Origin: DATKMK01 sp035541895
GTDB taxonomy: Bacteria > Desulfobacterota > Binatia > HRBIN30 > JACQVA1
Reading direction: 5' to 3'
Assembly: GCA_035541895.1 (NCBI GenBank)
Contig: DATKMK010000067.1
Location: forward strand, 1 to 16,423
DNA length: 16,423 bases
The notes under the pieces are model-generated. The model saw only the letters and a program-made list of their open reading frames with translations, was not told the DNA's origin and searched no databases. Below, one piece after another: positions 5,868-13,766 of the stretch (positions are counted from its first letter, which is position 1; every line of letters begins with the position of its first letter). Both the position numbers and the translations under genes were made by a program.

Positions 5868-8015
5868 GTGACGAACACGGGGCGGACGCAACCACGAGGT
5901 CAAGCGAGGATCGCTGAAGGCAAGTTCGAAGTTTCGGCGGGTCGTCCGCTGCCACTCGGTGTCAGCCGCACCCGTCAGGGTTTGAATTTCTCCGTCGTTG
6001 CCGGCCATGCGACGGCAGCGACGTTGGTGACTTTTGCGCCGCAGCGGCACGATCCGCTGGCGGAGTTCCCGTTGGATCCGGCGTTTCACCGCACGGGAGA
6101 TGTCTGGCACGTTGCGGTCTCCGGGCTCGACGACGGCGCCCGCTACGGCTGGCGGATGGACTGCCAACCGCCGCGCGCGGATCGCTTGCACCGTTTCGAT
6201 CCCACCCACATGCTGATCGATCCATATGCGCGGGCGTTGAGTGGCGGCTGCGATTGGCGTCGCCGTCCGCCGCGCACCGGCGAACCAGCCGGCACGCGGC
6301 CGCAGCGCCGGTCGATGTTCATCGAGGACGCGTTTGACTGGCAACACGTCCGTCCGCCGCGCACCGCGCTGCAGGACAAGATCATTTACGAGGCACACGT
6401 ACGGGGCTTGACCATCCATCCATCGTCGGGTGTGGCGCACCCGGGAACCTACCGCGGATTGATCGAACGCATCCCGTTTCTGAAAGATCTCGGCGTCACA
6501 ACGATCGAACTGTTGCCGGTGTATGAGTTTGATGAAAACGAGTTGGAGCGCCGCAACCCAGTGACCGGCGATCCGTTGGTGAACGTCTGGGGCTACAACC
6601 CGATTTGTTTCTTCGCGCCGAAGGCGGGCTACGCGAGTGATGGACGCAACGGCCACCAGGTCGCGGAATTCAAAGAGATGGTCCGCGAATTTCACCGCGC
6701 GGGCTTGGAAGTGATCCTCGATGTGGTCTTCAATCACACCGCGGAAGGTCGCGACCGCTGTGTGTCGCTCCGCGGCCTCGATCAGTGCGTGTACTACATG
6801 CTTGATCCGGTGACCGGCGAGGATCTCAACTATTCAGGATGCGGCAATACCTTGAACTGCAACCATCCGATCGTGCGTACGATGATCATCGATGCCCTGC
6901 GGTATTGGGTGGCCGAAATGCACGTGGACGGCTTTCGGTTCGATCTCGCGTCGATCTTGGGGCGCGGGCAGCGCGGCGAGGTGTTGGCGAACCCGCCCTT
7001 GCTCGAACGCATCGCCTTCGATCCGGTGTTGGCTGATGCGACGCTGATCGCGGAAGCCTGGGACGCCGCCGGCCTGTATCAAGTGGGGAGCTTTCCTGCG
7101 TGGGGCCGCTGGGCCGAGTGGAACGGACCGTTTCGCGACGACGTGCGGCGCTTCGTGCGCGGCGAGCCGGGCCTGGCGGGGCGGTTGGCCTCGCGTTTGG
7201 CGGGCAGCTCGGATCTGTTTCAGGCATCGGGGCGCGAGCCCTGTCATTCGATCAATTTCGTCACGTGTCATGATGGCTTCACCCTCGCCGATCTGGTCAG
7301 TTATGACCGCAAACACAACGAGATAAACGGCGAAGGCAATCGCGACGGCAGTGACCACAACTTCAGTTGGAATTGCGGCCACGAAGGTCCGACGAACGAT
7401 CGGGGTGTTACTGCGTTGCGCGCCCGGCAAACGCGGAACTTCTTGACCGTCCTCCTGCTATCGCAAGGCACGCCGATGCTGCTGGCTGGCGATGAATTCG
7501 GCCGCACGCAACGCGGCAACAACAACGCCTACTGCCAAGACAACGACGTCACTTGGGTCGATTGGGGGCTGCTCGAACAGCACGCCGACCTATTTCGATT
7601 CACCAAGAACCTCATCGCCTTTCGGCGCGCACATTCGGTGCTGCGGCGGCGCGACTACCTCAGCGGACGCGGAACAGCGGGGCGTCCGCGTTCGGATGTC
7701 GCGTGGCATGGTATCCGACTCGGACAACCCGACTGGAGCCCGAGTTCGCAGGCCCTGGCCATGCATCTCGCGGGAGAACACGCGCCCAGCCCAGACTGCG
7801 ACGTGTACTTCGCAGCGAACAATTCGCCGGCAGACGCGGAATTCGAGCTGCCGTCACCTCCCCAAGGATCGCGGTGGCTGCGCGTCGTCGATACCGCGCA
7901 AGCGAGTCCGGATGACATTGCCGAACCCGGTCGTGAATCACGCGTCACGCAAGGTCACTACCGGGTGAAGGCGTTTTCCTGCATCGTGCTGCGCAGCGAG
8001 CGATCCGACGGATGA
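5868..8015 (+). CDS. glgX: Glycogen debranching enzyme, GH13 isoamylase type
   Basis: A 715-residue debranching enzyme that hydrolyses alpha-1,6 branches of glycogen or limit dextrins in the cytoplasm. A CBM48-type N-terminal domain covers about residues 25-115, followed by the GH13 barrel. The four classical GH13 regions are present: DVVFNH at 285-290; GFRFD with nucleophile D359; IAEAWD with acid/base E396; and VTCHDG with H468 and transition-state D469. The NFSWNCGHEGPTND segment is typical of the GlgX/TreX (GH13_11) group. The length fits GlgX (E. coli about 657) or TreX (about 700). It is a complete gene with GTG start and likely its own promoter. No glycogen synthase, phosphorylase or trehalose (treY/treZ) genes are nearby, so GlgX against TreX cannot be decided from context. 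Confidence 0.94.
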   Translation: MTNTGRTQPRGQARIAEGKFEVSAGRPLPLGVSRTRQGLNFSVVAGHATAATLVTFAPQRHDPLAEFPLDPAFHRTGDVWHVAVSGLDDGARYGWRMDCQPPRADRLHRFDPTHMLIDPYARALSGGCDWRRRPPRTGEPAGTRPQRRSMFIEDAFDWQHVRPPRTALQDKIIYEAHVRGLTIHPSSGVAHPGTYRGLIERIPFLKDLGVTTIELLPVYEFDENELERRNPVTGDPLVNVWGYNPICFFAPKAGYASDGRNGHQVAEFKEMVREFHRAGLEVILDVVFNHTAEGRDRCVSLRGLDQCVYYMLDPVTGEDLNYSGCGNTLNCNHPIVRTMIIDALRYWVAEMHVDGFRFDLASILGRGQRGEVLANPPLLERIAFDPVLADATLIAEAWDAAGLYQVGSFPAWGRWAEWNGPFRDDVRRFVRGEPGLAGRLASRLAGSSDLFQASGREPCHSINFVTCHDGFTLADLVSYDRKHNEINGEGNRDGSDHNFSWNCGHEGPTNDRGVTALRARQTRNFLTVLLLSQGTPMLLAGDEFGRTQRGNNNAYCQDNDVTWVDWGLLEQHADLFRFTKNLIAFRRAHSVLRRRDYLSGRGTAGRPRSDVAWHGIRLGQPDWSPSSQALAMHLAGEHAPSPDCDVYFAANNSPADAEFELPSPPQGSRWLRVVDTAQASPDDIAEPGRESRVTQGHYRVKAFSCIVLRSERSDG

Positions 8016-8030
8016 CCCGCGATCCGGAAT

Positions 8031-8045
8031 CCGTTTGAAAAACGG
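8031..8045. repeat. Short inverted repeat after glgX
   Basis: CCGTTT and AAACGG form a six-base-pair stem with a GAA loop. It lies 16 bases after the glgX stop. There is no T-tract, so it is a weak terminator at best. It also overlaps the proposed -35 of the next gene and could be an operator. Confidence 0.3.
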
Positions 8046-8064
8046 CTGTCAGAGACTGTAGGAC
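8035..8064 (+). promoter_or_regulatory. Candidate promoter for the FG-GAP/DUF11 gene pair
   Basis: TTGAAA (five of six matches) is followed by 18 bases and TAGGAC (three of six). The TAG-starting -10 resembles the other candidate boxes in this window. Transcription would begin about 14 bases before the GTG at 8085. Confidence 0.35.
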
Positions 8065-8084
8065 TAAAGGCGCTGGACGTTCGC

Positions 8085-9680
8085 GTGAGAGTCGTGGTGC
8101 AAAGCCCCGCAGCGCAGGGGCATGTGTTCGCGTTGATCCTACGAATCTGCGCTTGGGTCGCATTGTGCCTGGCGCTTCCCCCATCTGTGGGGGCGGCTCC
8201 GCTGTTCCCAAAGGTCAGTGATTACAGTGTGGACGGTGGGCCGGTGAGCGTCGCCGTCGCGGATATGGACGCGCAAAATCAAACCGACCTGATCACGGCA
8301 AACGACGCGGGCGAAGACGGGCCCTCTTTGTCCTTCCTTTTCAATACGGGCGACGGACGCTTCGGTGCTGAGGAACGATTCAACCTCGACGCCAGTCGCT
8401 ACATCCTCCACGCGATCGCGGCCGGGGACTTCAACGGCGACGGTGCCGGTGATGTGGCCGTCGCCGTGGACGACCTCGGCACGTTTCCGAGTCGAACGAC
8501 GATACTGGTGTATCGCAATGACGGCGCCGGCGAGCTGTTGCAGCCGACATCGTACGCGCTGAGCGGGTTCTTCCCGCAATGCCTGCGTGCCGGCGACGTC
8601 AATGGCGACGGCGCGCTCGACTTGGTGGCGTGTCATTCGCGCACCGAAGGGGGCGGGGGAATCGTTTCGGTCCTCCTCGGACAGAGCGTCGGCGGCAAGC
8701 CTACAGGCACTTTTGCGGCGGCGCTGGAGGTGTCGGTCGGTACATCTCCGTCCGTTGCGACGATCGGCGACGCCGACGGCGATTCGCGTGCCGATCTCAT
8801 CATCGGCGACGCCGATGAAGGCGCGGTGTTTGTGCTGTACGGCAACAACACGCCCGGGCTGTTCGACGCACCGGTGCGGGTGGCAGACGTTGACGGTCCG
8901 ACTGCCGTGGCCATAGTAGGAGGCGCCGCGCAGCCCCGGATTGCCGTGACCAGCCTGTCGACGGCAACCCTGCTTGTGTTTGAACAAACATCGGCTCGGT
9001 CATTTTCGCTCACGGATCCGATTTTGCTCGATCAGACACCTTCCGACGCGGGTGTGGCGGACTTCAACGTCGATGGTCGGCCCGACATCGTGCTTGCCAG
9101 TCCGATCGGAATGTCCGCCGGCATATGGCTCGGCACCGCGCGCGGGGATTTTGGGTTGGCTGAATCGGCGCCGCTAACGTTCGGGCCAACAGCGCTCAGC
9201 GTCACTGACCTCAATCACGACGGCAAGCCCGACGTGAGCATTTGCTCCGCGGCTGGCGACCGGGTTTCGGTGTTGCTCGACACTGGCGGCATCGCGGATA
9301 CCCCGACACCAACCATCACAGCCAGCGTCACCGCGAGCAGCAGCGTGACGAAGACGGCCACTCGAACTGCGACGCCACCCAAGACGTCTCTCCCGACGTC
9401 AACGCCGTTGGGCGGTGCGACAGCGACGCGCACGGTGACCGGAACCCTGCCAACGGCAACCATCACCCCAACGCCGACCCGGACGCCGACGGCCACGCCA
9501 ACGTCGGCAGGGCCCGGCGATGCGGATTGCAATGGGCGGATCGACGCCGATGATATTGGCGGCCTGATCTTCCGATTGTTCAATCCCGGTTGCGCGACGG
9601 CTGATGTCGACACAGATGGCCAAGTCACGGCGGCCGACCTGTTGCGGCTGATTCAGCTCGTCGCCGACAACGGGCACTAG
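8085..9680 (+). CDS. Secreted FG-GAP/VCBS beta-propeller protein with C-terminal dockerin-like domain
   Basis: A 531-residue exported protein. A signal peptide ends near residue 38 (hydrophobic core about 15-32, then VGAAP). A GTG at 8124 would give a tighter signal peptide and may be the true start. Six Asp-rich FG-GAP/VCBS calcium loops follow, starting at D60, D115, D171, D229, D326 and D375, for example GDFNGDGAGDV and GDVNGDGALDL. They should form a propeller. Residues about 396-475 are a Ser/Thr/Pro linker. The end (479-528) has two EF-hand-type loops: D479, D481, N483, G484, D487, D490 and D507, D509, D511, G512, D518. Cysteines 482 and 503 may pair. This is the dockerin type I layout. 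Known dockerins bind cohesins, but none is visible here. The DUF11 gene follows after 10 bases. Function unknown; surface or extracellular binding is likely. Confidence 0.88.
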   Translation: MRVVVQSPAAQGHVFALILRICAWVALCLALPPSVGAAPLFPKVSDYSVDGGPVSVAVADMDAQNQTDLITANDAGEDGPSLSFLFNTGDGRFGAEERFNLDASRYILHAIAAGDFNGDGAGDVAVAVDDLGTFPSRTTILVYRNDGAGELLQPTSYALSGFFPQCLRAGDVNGDGALDLVACHSRTEGGGGIVSVLLGQSVGGKPTGTFAAALEVSVGTSPSVATIGDADGDSRADLIIGDADEGAVFVLYGNNTPGLFDAPVRVADVDGPTAVAIVGGAAQPRIAVTSLSTATLLVFEQTSARSFSLTDPILLDQTPSDAGVADFNVDGRPDIVLASPIGMSAGIWLGTARGDFGLAESAPLTFGPTALSVTDLNHDGKPDVSICSAAGDRVSVLLDTGGIADTPTPTITASVTASSSVTKTATRTATPPKTSLPTSTPLGGATATRTVTGTLPTATITPTPTRTPTATPTSAGPGDADCNGRIDADDIGGLIFRLFNPGCATADVDTDGQVTAADLLRLIQLVADNGH

Positions 9681-9690
9681 GAATTGTGCT

Positions 9691-12600
9691 GTGCGCACCC
9701 GAATCCTCATCCGTTGTCTGGTGATCCTCGCATTGGCACTCTTGCCGGTGACGTCGGTCTGGGCACAGGTCGACACGCCCACGGAAACCCCGACGGACAC
9801 GCCAACCGACACTCCCACCGAGACGCCGACAGCGACCCCATCGGAGACGCCCACGGAGACACCAACAGACATGCCCACCGCGAGTCCGACGGACGCGCCA
9901 ACGGACACTCCCACCGAGACGCCGACAGCGACCTCATCGGAGACGCCCACGGAGACACCAACAGACACGCCCACCGCGAGTCCCACGGACACGCCTACCG
10001 ACACGCCGACGGAGACGCCGACGGATACACCGACGGATACACCGACAGAAACGCCCACCGCGACCCCGACAGCGACCCCAACGGATACGCCTACGGACAC
10101 ACCAACAGAGACCCCAACCGATACACCGACGCAGACGCCAACGCAGACCCCAACTGCGACCGAGACCGACACGCCGACAGTCACACCGACGCAGACGCCC
10201 ACCGCGACACCTACGGTCACGCCGACGATGACGCCAACCGACACGCCGACCCCGACGGCCACGCCGACGCCCGCGACGGACCTGTCCATTACGAAGGACG
10301 ACGGCGAACTCAGTGCGGTGCCGGGCTTGTCGGTCCTGACCTACACGATCACTGTGGGCAACGGCGGCCCCGACGATAGCGTCGGAGCGACGGTAAGCGA
10401 CACATTCCCCGCGACCCTGACGGGTTTGAGTTGGACGTGTGTTGCGTCGCCAGGTTCGATTTGCACGCCCAGTGGGAGCGGTGACATCAGCGATACCGTG
10501 ACCGTCCTGGTCGGCGGTGAACTGACGTACACCGTCACGGCAGCGGTCGCGCCGGATGCGACCGGCGTGCTCGACAACACTGCGACAGTCGATCCAGCGA
10601 TCGGCGTGATCGATCCCAACACGGACAACAACAGTGCGACCGACAGCGATATCCTGACTCCGCAAGCCGACGTTGGCATCAGTATCACCGACGACCAGGT
10701 CACCGCCGTGCCCGGATCGCCGATCAGCTACACCGTTACGGTTGCCAACCTTGGCCCGAGCGACGTGGGGCAGGCAACGGTCACCGACAGCATTCCAGTT
10801 GAGTTGGTCGGCGCCGCGTGGAGCTGCATTGCCTCGGTAGGATCGAACTGCTCGCCGAGTGGTTCCGGCGACATCGACGACGCAGTGGACCTGCTGGTTG
10901 GAGGCACGGCGACCTACACGATAACCGGAACGGTTGATCCGAGCGCCACGGGAGACCTGCTGCACGGCGCGACGGTTACCCCGCCGATCGGAGTGGACGA
11001 TCTCGTGCCCGAGAACAACAGTGCGGCGGACAGCGATGTCTTGACTCCGGAAGCCGACCTGGAAATCGGCAAGACGGACGGCGCGGTGACGGCAACACCG
11101 GGATCGGCCGTCGTTTACATCATCGTCGTCACGAACCACGGCCCGAGTGATGCGCCGGGGACCATGGTCGTCGACGACTTCCCGGCGATCCTCGACGGTG
11201 CGACATGGGCGTGTGTCGCCAGCGTAGGATCGAATTGCACCGCCGACGGCGCGGGGAACATCAACGACTCCACGTATATCGCGGCCGGCGGAACGCTGAC
11301 TTACACCGTGGACGCAACAATAGATGCCGGTGCCACTGGAATACTGAGCAACACCGCTAGCGCGGTGACGATGGGAGATGTCACCGACCCGCGGCCCGAT
11401 AACAACAGCGCCACGGACGTAGACACCCTGACACCCGAGGCCGACCTGAGGATCACGAAGACTGATTCGCAAGATCCCGTGATCGCCGGCAAGCCGCTGA
11501 GTTACACGATCGAGGTTACGAACGATGGTCCGTCGGATGCCACCGGTGTGACGATGTCCGACACGCTTCCGATGGGGGTGACGTTCGTGCAGTCAATGCC
11601 CGCCGCGCCGACCTGCACCGAAAACAGTGGGACCGTTACGTGCAACCTCGGATCGCTGACGGTCGGCGAGAGTCGTACCGTGACCGTCGACGTCACCGTC
11701 CGCTCTGCAACGATCGGGGAGATTACAAATGTCGCTACTGTCAGTGGCAGCGAAGGCGATCTGGACGTCACCAACAACACTGCCGAGGAAGCGACCACGG
11801 TGGACGCAGAGGCAGACCTCTCAGTGAGCAAAACGGATGCACCGGATCCCGTGATCGCGGGCGCCAACCTGACCTACACGATCGTTGTCACCAACAACGG
11901 ACCATCAGACGCGACCAGTGTGACGCTGAGCGATACGTTGCCCGATGACCTGACGTTGGTTTCTACCACCCCCGGTTCGCCCACCTGTACCGAAAGCGAC
12001 TCCACCATCACCTGCGATCTCGGGACCATTACGTCGGGCAGTACAACAACCGTCACGATTGTCGCAAAGGTTTCCGACACCACCCCTCCGCAGACCGTCC
12101 TCGACAACACGGCTTCGGTGAGTGCGGCCACGACAGATCCCGATTCGGACAACAACTCGTCGACTGCGGATACCACCGTCGTGACCAAAACTGATCTGCG
12201 TCTCAGGATCACGGATGCGCCGGACCCGGTGGTGTCGGGTAGCCGGCTGACCTATGCGCTGCTGGTCAGCAATCAGGGGCCGGCGGACGCGCACGGCGTC
12301 ACGGTTACCGACGTACTTCCGAGCACGGTCAGCCTAATCACCGTGACCGCCACGCAGGGAACTTGTTCGGTTGCCGCAAGCTCGGTGACGTGTGACCTCG
12401 ACACGATCGCTGTCGACGCTACGGCGACCGTTCGGATAGCGGTCAAAGTGAACGCCACGACCGGGCCGGTTGTGAATACGGCGGAAGTGAGCGGCCTTGC
12501 GGGCGATCTGACGCCCGCGGACAATCGCGCGACCGCTCAGACAGCCATCAAGCCGGCCGAGCAGTATGCGCTCAGTCTCTCTGTGGCGCCCAAGAGTCTG

Positions 12601-13299
12601 CGACTCGGGGTCGTCACCCAAGCGGTGTACGTGCTCAAGCTGCGAAACATAGGAGCCAGCACCACGACGAACGTGCAGGTAGTCAACCAGTTGCCGGCGG
12701 GACTGCAGTTGCGGCACGCGCTACCCCAGGCAGCGTCCGTCGCAGGGAACACGTTGCTGTTTACGTTTCCGAACCTTGCCGCTGGTGCGACCAAGCAGGT
12801 TGTGATCGAAGCCGATTTGCTCGCATCTACTGCACCGGGCACGACCCTGATCGACACGGCGACGCTGACGGATGCGGAAGGCCATTCGGCGCAGACGTCG
12901 GTGACGGGCAGCGTGCGGAATCAGGTCCCGAAGGTTGTCGGCAAGCTCGGCGTCGGCCTGGTCACCGTCAATCGCGTTCTCGCCGGCAGCAAGATGCAGA
13001 CGACGGTGAACATCACCAACACCTCGCGCGACGACGCGAAGAACGTCACGCTGACGCTCGACGGTCCGCAAGCGAGCGAGTTTCTGTCGGCGGTGCCGGC
13101 CCCGACGGTGGTTCAGACGATTGCGGGCAAGAGCCACGTGGAGTGGAACCTCCCGAGCGTTCGTCGCAACCTGCACGTGAAGGTGAACCACCGCGTCGCC
13201 GATACGGTGGTCTCCGGTACAGCGCTGCAACTAAAGGCGACTGTGTCGGCCCCCGACGGCCGCAGCGACACGGACAGCGCGACGGTCAGCGTTCGCTAG
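9691..13299 (+). CDS. Large secreted protein with Thr-Pro stalk and eight Ig-like repeats (DUF11)
   Basis: A 1202-residue exported protein. The signal peptide spans residues 1-26 (cleavage near VWAQ, no lipobox). Residues 29-194 are a Thr-Pro-Thr-Asp/Glu stalk. Eight repeats of 121-130 residues follow, starting near 196, 326, 455, 584, 708, 834, 958 and 1079. Repeats 1-6 show DUF11 hallmarks: the ADLxIxKTD start, YTIxVTNxGPSDA and a closing DNNSA. Repeats 1-3 have a Cys pair in a W-x-C...C-x-x-x-G layout. Repeats 4-6 have it as PTCTE...TCDLG. Repeats 7-8 lack cysteines and diverge. No C-terminal membrane segment or sorting motif is visible. The GTG start follows AGGA, which overlaps the previous stop region, so the gene is probably coupled to the FG-GAP gene. 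DUF11 proteins are usually surface or adhesin-like; the exact role is unknown. Confidence 0.92.
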   Translation: MRTRILIRCLVILALALLPVTSVWAQVDTPTETPTDTPTDTPTETPTATPSETPTETPTDMPTASPTDAPTDTPTETPTATSSETPTETPTDTPTASPTDTPTDTPTETPTDTPTDTPTETPTATPTATPTDTPTDTPTETPTDTPTQTPTQTPTATETDTPTVTPTQTPTATPTVTPTMTPTDTPTPTATPTPATDLSITKDDGELSAVPGLSVLTYTITVGNGGPDDSVGATVSDTFPATLTGLSWTCVASPGSICTPSGSGDISDTVTVLVGGELTYTVTAAVAPDATGVLDNTATVDPAIGVIDPNTDNNSATDSDILTPQADVGISITDDQVTAVPGSPISYTVTVANLGPSDVGQATVTDSIPVELVGAAWSCIASVGSNCSPSGSGDIDDAVDLLVGGTATYTITGTVDPSATGDLLHGATVTPPIGVDDLVPENNSAADSDVLTPEADLEIGKTDGAVTATPGSAVVYIIVVTNHGPSDAPGTMVVDDFPAILDGATWACVASVGSNCTADGAGNINDSTYIAAGGTLTYTVDATIDAGATGILSNTASAVTMGDVTDPRPDNNSATDVDTLTPEADLRITKTDSQDPVIAGKPLSYTIEVTNDGPSDATGVTMSDTLPMGVTFVQSMPAAPTCTENSGTVTCNLGSLTVGESRTVTVDVTVRSATIGEITNVATVSGSEGDLDVTNNTAEEATTVDAEADLSVSKTDAPDPVIAGANLTYTIVVTNNGPSDATSVTLSDTLPDDLTLVSTTPGSPTCTESDSTITCDLGTITSGSTTTVTIVAKVSDTTPPQTVLDNTASVSAATTDPDSDNNSSTADTTVVTKTDLRLRITDAPDPVVSGSRLTYALLVSNQGPADAHGVTVTDVLPSTVSLITVTATQGTCSVAASSVTCDLDTIAVDATATVRIAVKVNATTGPVVNTAEVSGLAGDLTPADNRATAQTAIKPAEQYALSLSVAPKSLRLGVVTQAVYVLKLRNIGASTTTNVQVVNQLPAGLQLRHALPQAASVAGNTLLFTFPNLAAGATKQVVIEADLLASTAPGTTLIDTATLTDAEGHSAQTSVTGSVRNQVPKVVGKLGVGLVTVNRVLAGSKMQTTVNITNTSRDDAKNVTLTLDGPQASEFLSAVPAPTVVQTIAGKSHVEWNLPSVRRNLHVKVNHRVADTVVSGTALQLKATVSAPDGRSDTDSATVSVR
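9775..10272 (+). repeat. Thr-Pro low-complexity coding repeat
   Basis: About 498 bases encode alternating T-P-T-x units with x mostly Asp, Glu, Ala or Gln. The DNA is built of imperfect 12-base units. Synonymous third-base variation is high, which suggests the peptide pattern is maintained while the DNA drifts, apart from the nearly identical 96-base pair listed separately. Such stalks are likely O-glycosylated or extended spacers in other exported proteins. Confidence 0.9.
9790..9981 (+). repeat. 96-bp direct tandem duplication inside the Thr-Pro stalk
   Basis: Bases 9790-9885 and 9886-9981 match at 92 of 96 positions (mismatches in the first half at two sites and two later). Each copy encodes 32 residues (34-65 and 66-97). 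The unit keeps the frame and is far more alike than the neighbouring 12-base units, so it is the most recent expansion in the stalk. Confidence 0.9.
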
Positions 13300-13355
13300 A
13301 CCGTCGACGAGACGTTCCGGTCCGGTCGCGGCCGGCCCGATCCGCCTGCGGGAAC

Positions 13356-13384
13356 TCGACCGCGTCGGGAGAGCCCGGTATGCT
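13356..13384 (+). promoter_or_regulatory. Candidate promoter for the FUN14/tesB pair
   Basis: TCGACC, a 17-base spacer and TATGCT (four of six matches each) lie 22 bases before the FUN14 start. The remaining 13300-13355 stretch after the DUF11 stop is GC-rich with no clear terminator. Confidence 0.35.
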
Positions 13385-13400
13385 GCACGCGGCTGTGCAG
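13383..13400 (+). promoter_or_regulatory. Inverted repeat abutting the FUN14 ribosome-binding site
   Basis: CTGCAC and GTGCAG form a perfect six-base stem with a six-base loop. The 3' arm runs into the AGGTGG Shine-Dalgarno (13399-13404). In a transcript begun upstream it could mask the ribosome-binding site. In one begun at the local promoter the 5' arm would be missing. Confidence 0.3.
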
Positions 13401-13405
13401 GTGGA

Positions 13406-13735
13406 ATGGCGATGGATCTCGGTGAACTGTTTGGCGCACCGGTTGCGGCGCTCGGATTCGGCGGCGTCGCGGGCGCGGTGGTCGGCTATACCGCCAAGAA
13501 GGTGACGAAGCTGGTGGCGTTGGCGCTCGGCGCGGCGTTCATTCTGGTCCAGGTGCTGGCGTACAACGGGTTCATCTCCGTAAACTGGGGAGCCGTGCAG
13601 CACAGCGCGGCAGGCGTCTGGAGCGATCCGGCGGGGGTGACCTTGGCGGACCGCGCGTGGCAGATGGTGACCGCCAATCTACCGTTCGGCGGCGGGTTCG
13701 TCGCGGGTTTTGCCGTCGGCTTCAAACTTGGTTGA
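13406..13735 (+). CDS. FUN14-family small membrane protein
   Basis: A 109-residue integral membrane protein with FUN14-domain features. The glycine-rich segment GFGGVAGAVVGYTAKKVTK (about 17-35) is followed by a hydrophobic helix to about residue 52 ending in YNGFISVNW. A C-terminal helix LPFGGGFVAGFAVGFKLG sits at 92-109. Three hydrophobic segments with GxxxG-like packing are visible. FUN14 is known from eukaryotic FUNDC1 (mitochondrial outer membrane) and from many bacterial and archaeal genomes, where its function is not established. The ATG at 13406 follows AGGTGGA closely; the ATG at 13412 would give better spacing. The gene is 31 bases ahead of tesB and probably cotranscribed with it. 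Confidence 0.85.
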   Translation: MAMDLGELFGAPVAALGFGGVAGAVVGYTAKKVTKLVALALGAAFILVQVLAYNGFISVNWGAVQHSAAGVWSDPAGVTLADRAWQMVTANLPFGGGFVAGFAVGFKLG

Positions 13736-13766
13736 CGGCGCAACGGGAGGATGCGGAGAGGGGGAA

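Noticed and set aside
5850..6737. Minus-strand open frame of 295 codons opposite the 5' part of glgX
   Set aside because: glgX carries all GH13 motifs on the plus strand. The opposite frame has no motif or ribosome-binding site.
9775..10272. CRISPR array or intergenic satellite
   Set aside because: The repeats are short, imperfect, in frame throughout and encode a Thr-Pro stalk within a large exported protein; there are no unique spacers.
9399..10289. Long minus-strand frame made of repeating Val-Gly-Val-Ser residues
   Set aside because: It is the antisense image of the Thr-Pro stalk. The low-complexity repeat keeps several frames open, and there is no start context or family similarity.
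8085..13299. Cellulosome locus
   Set aside because: A dockerin-like module is present, but no cohesin, cellulose-binding module or exported glycoside hydrolase is; the only GH13 enzyme, GlgX, has no signal peptide.
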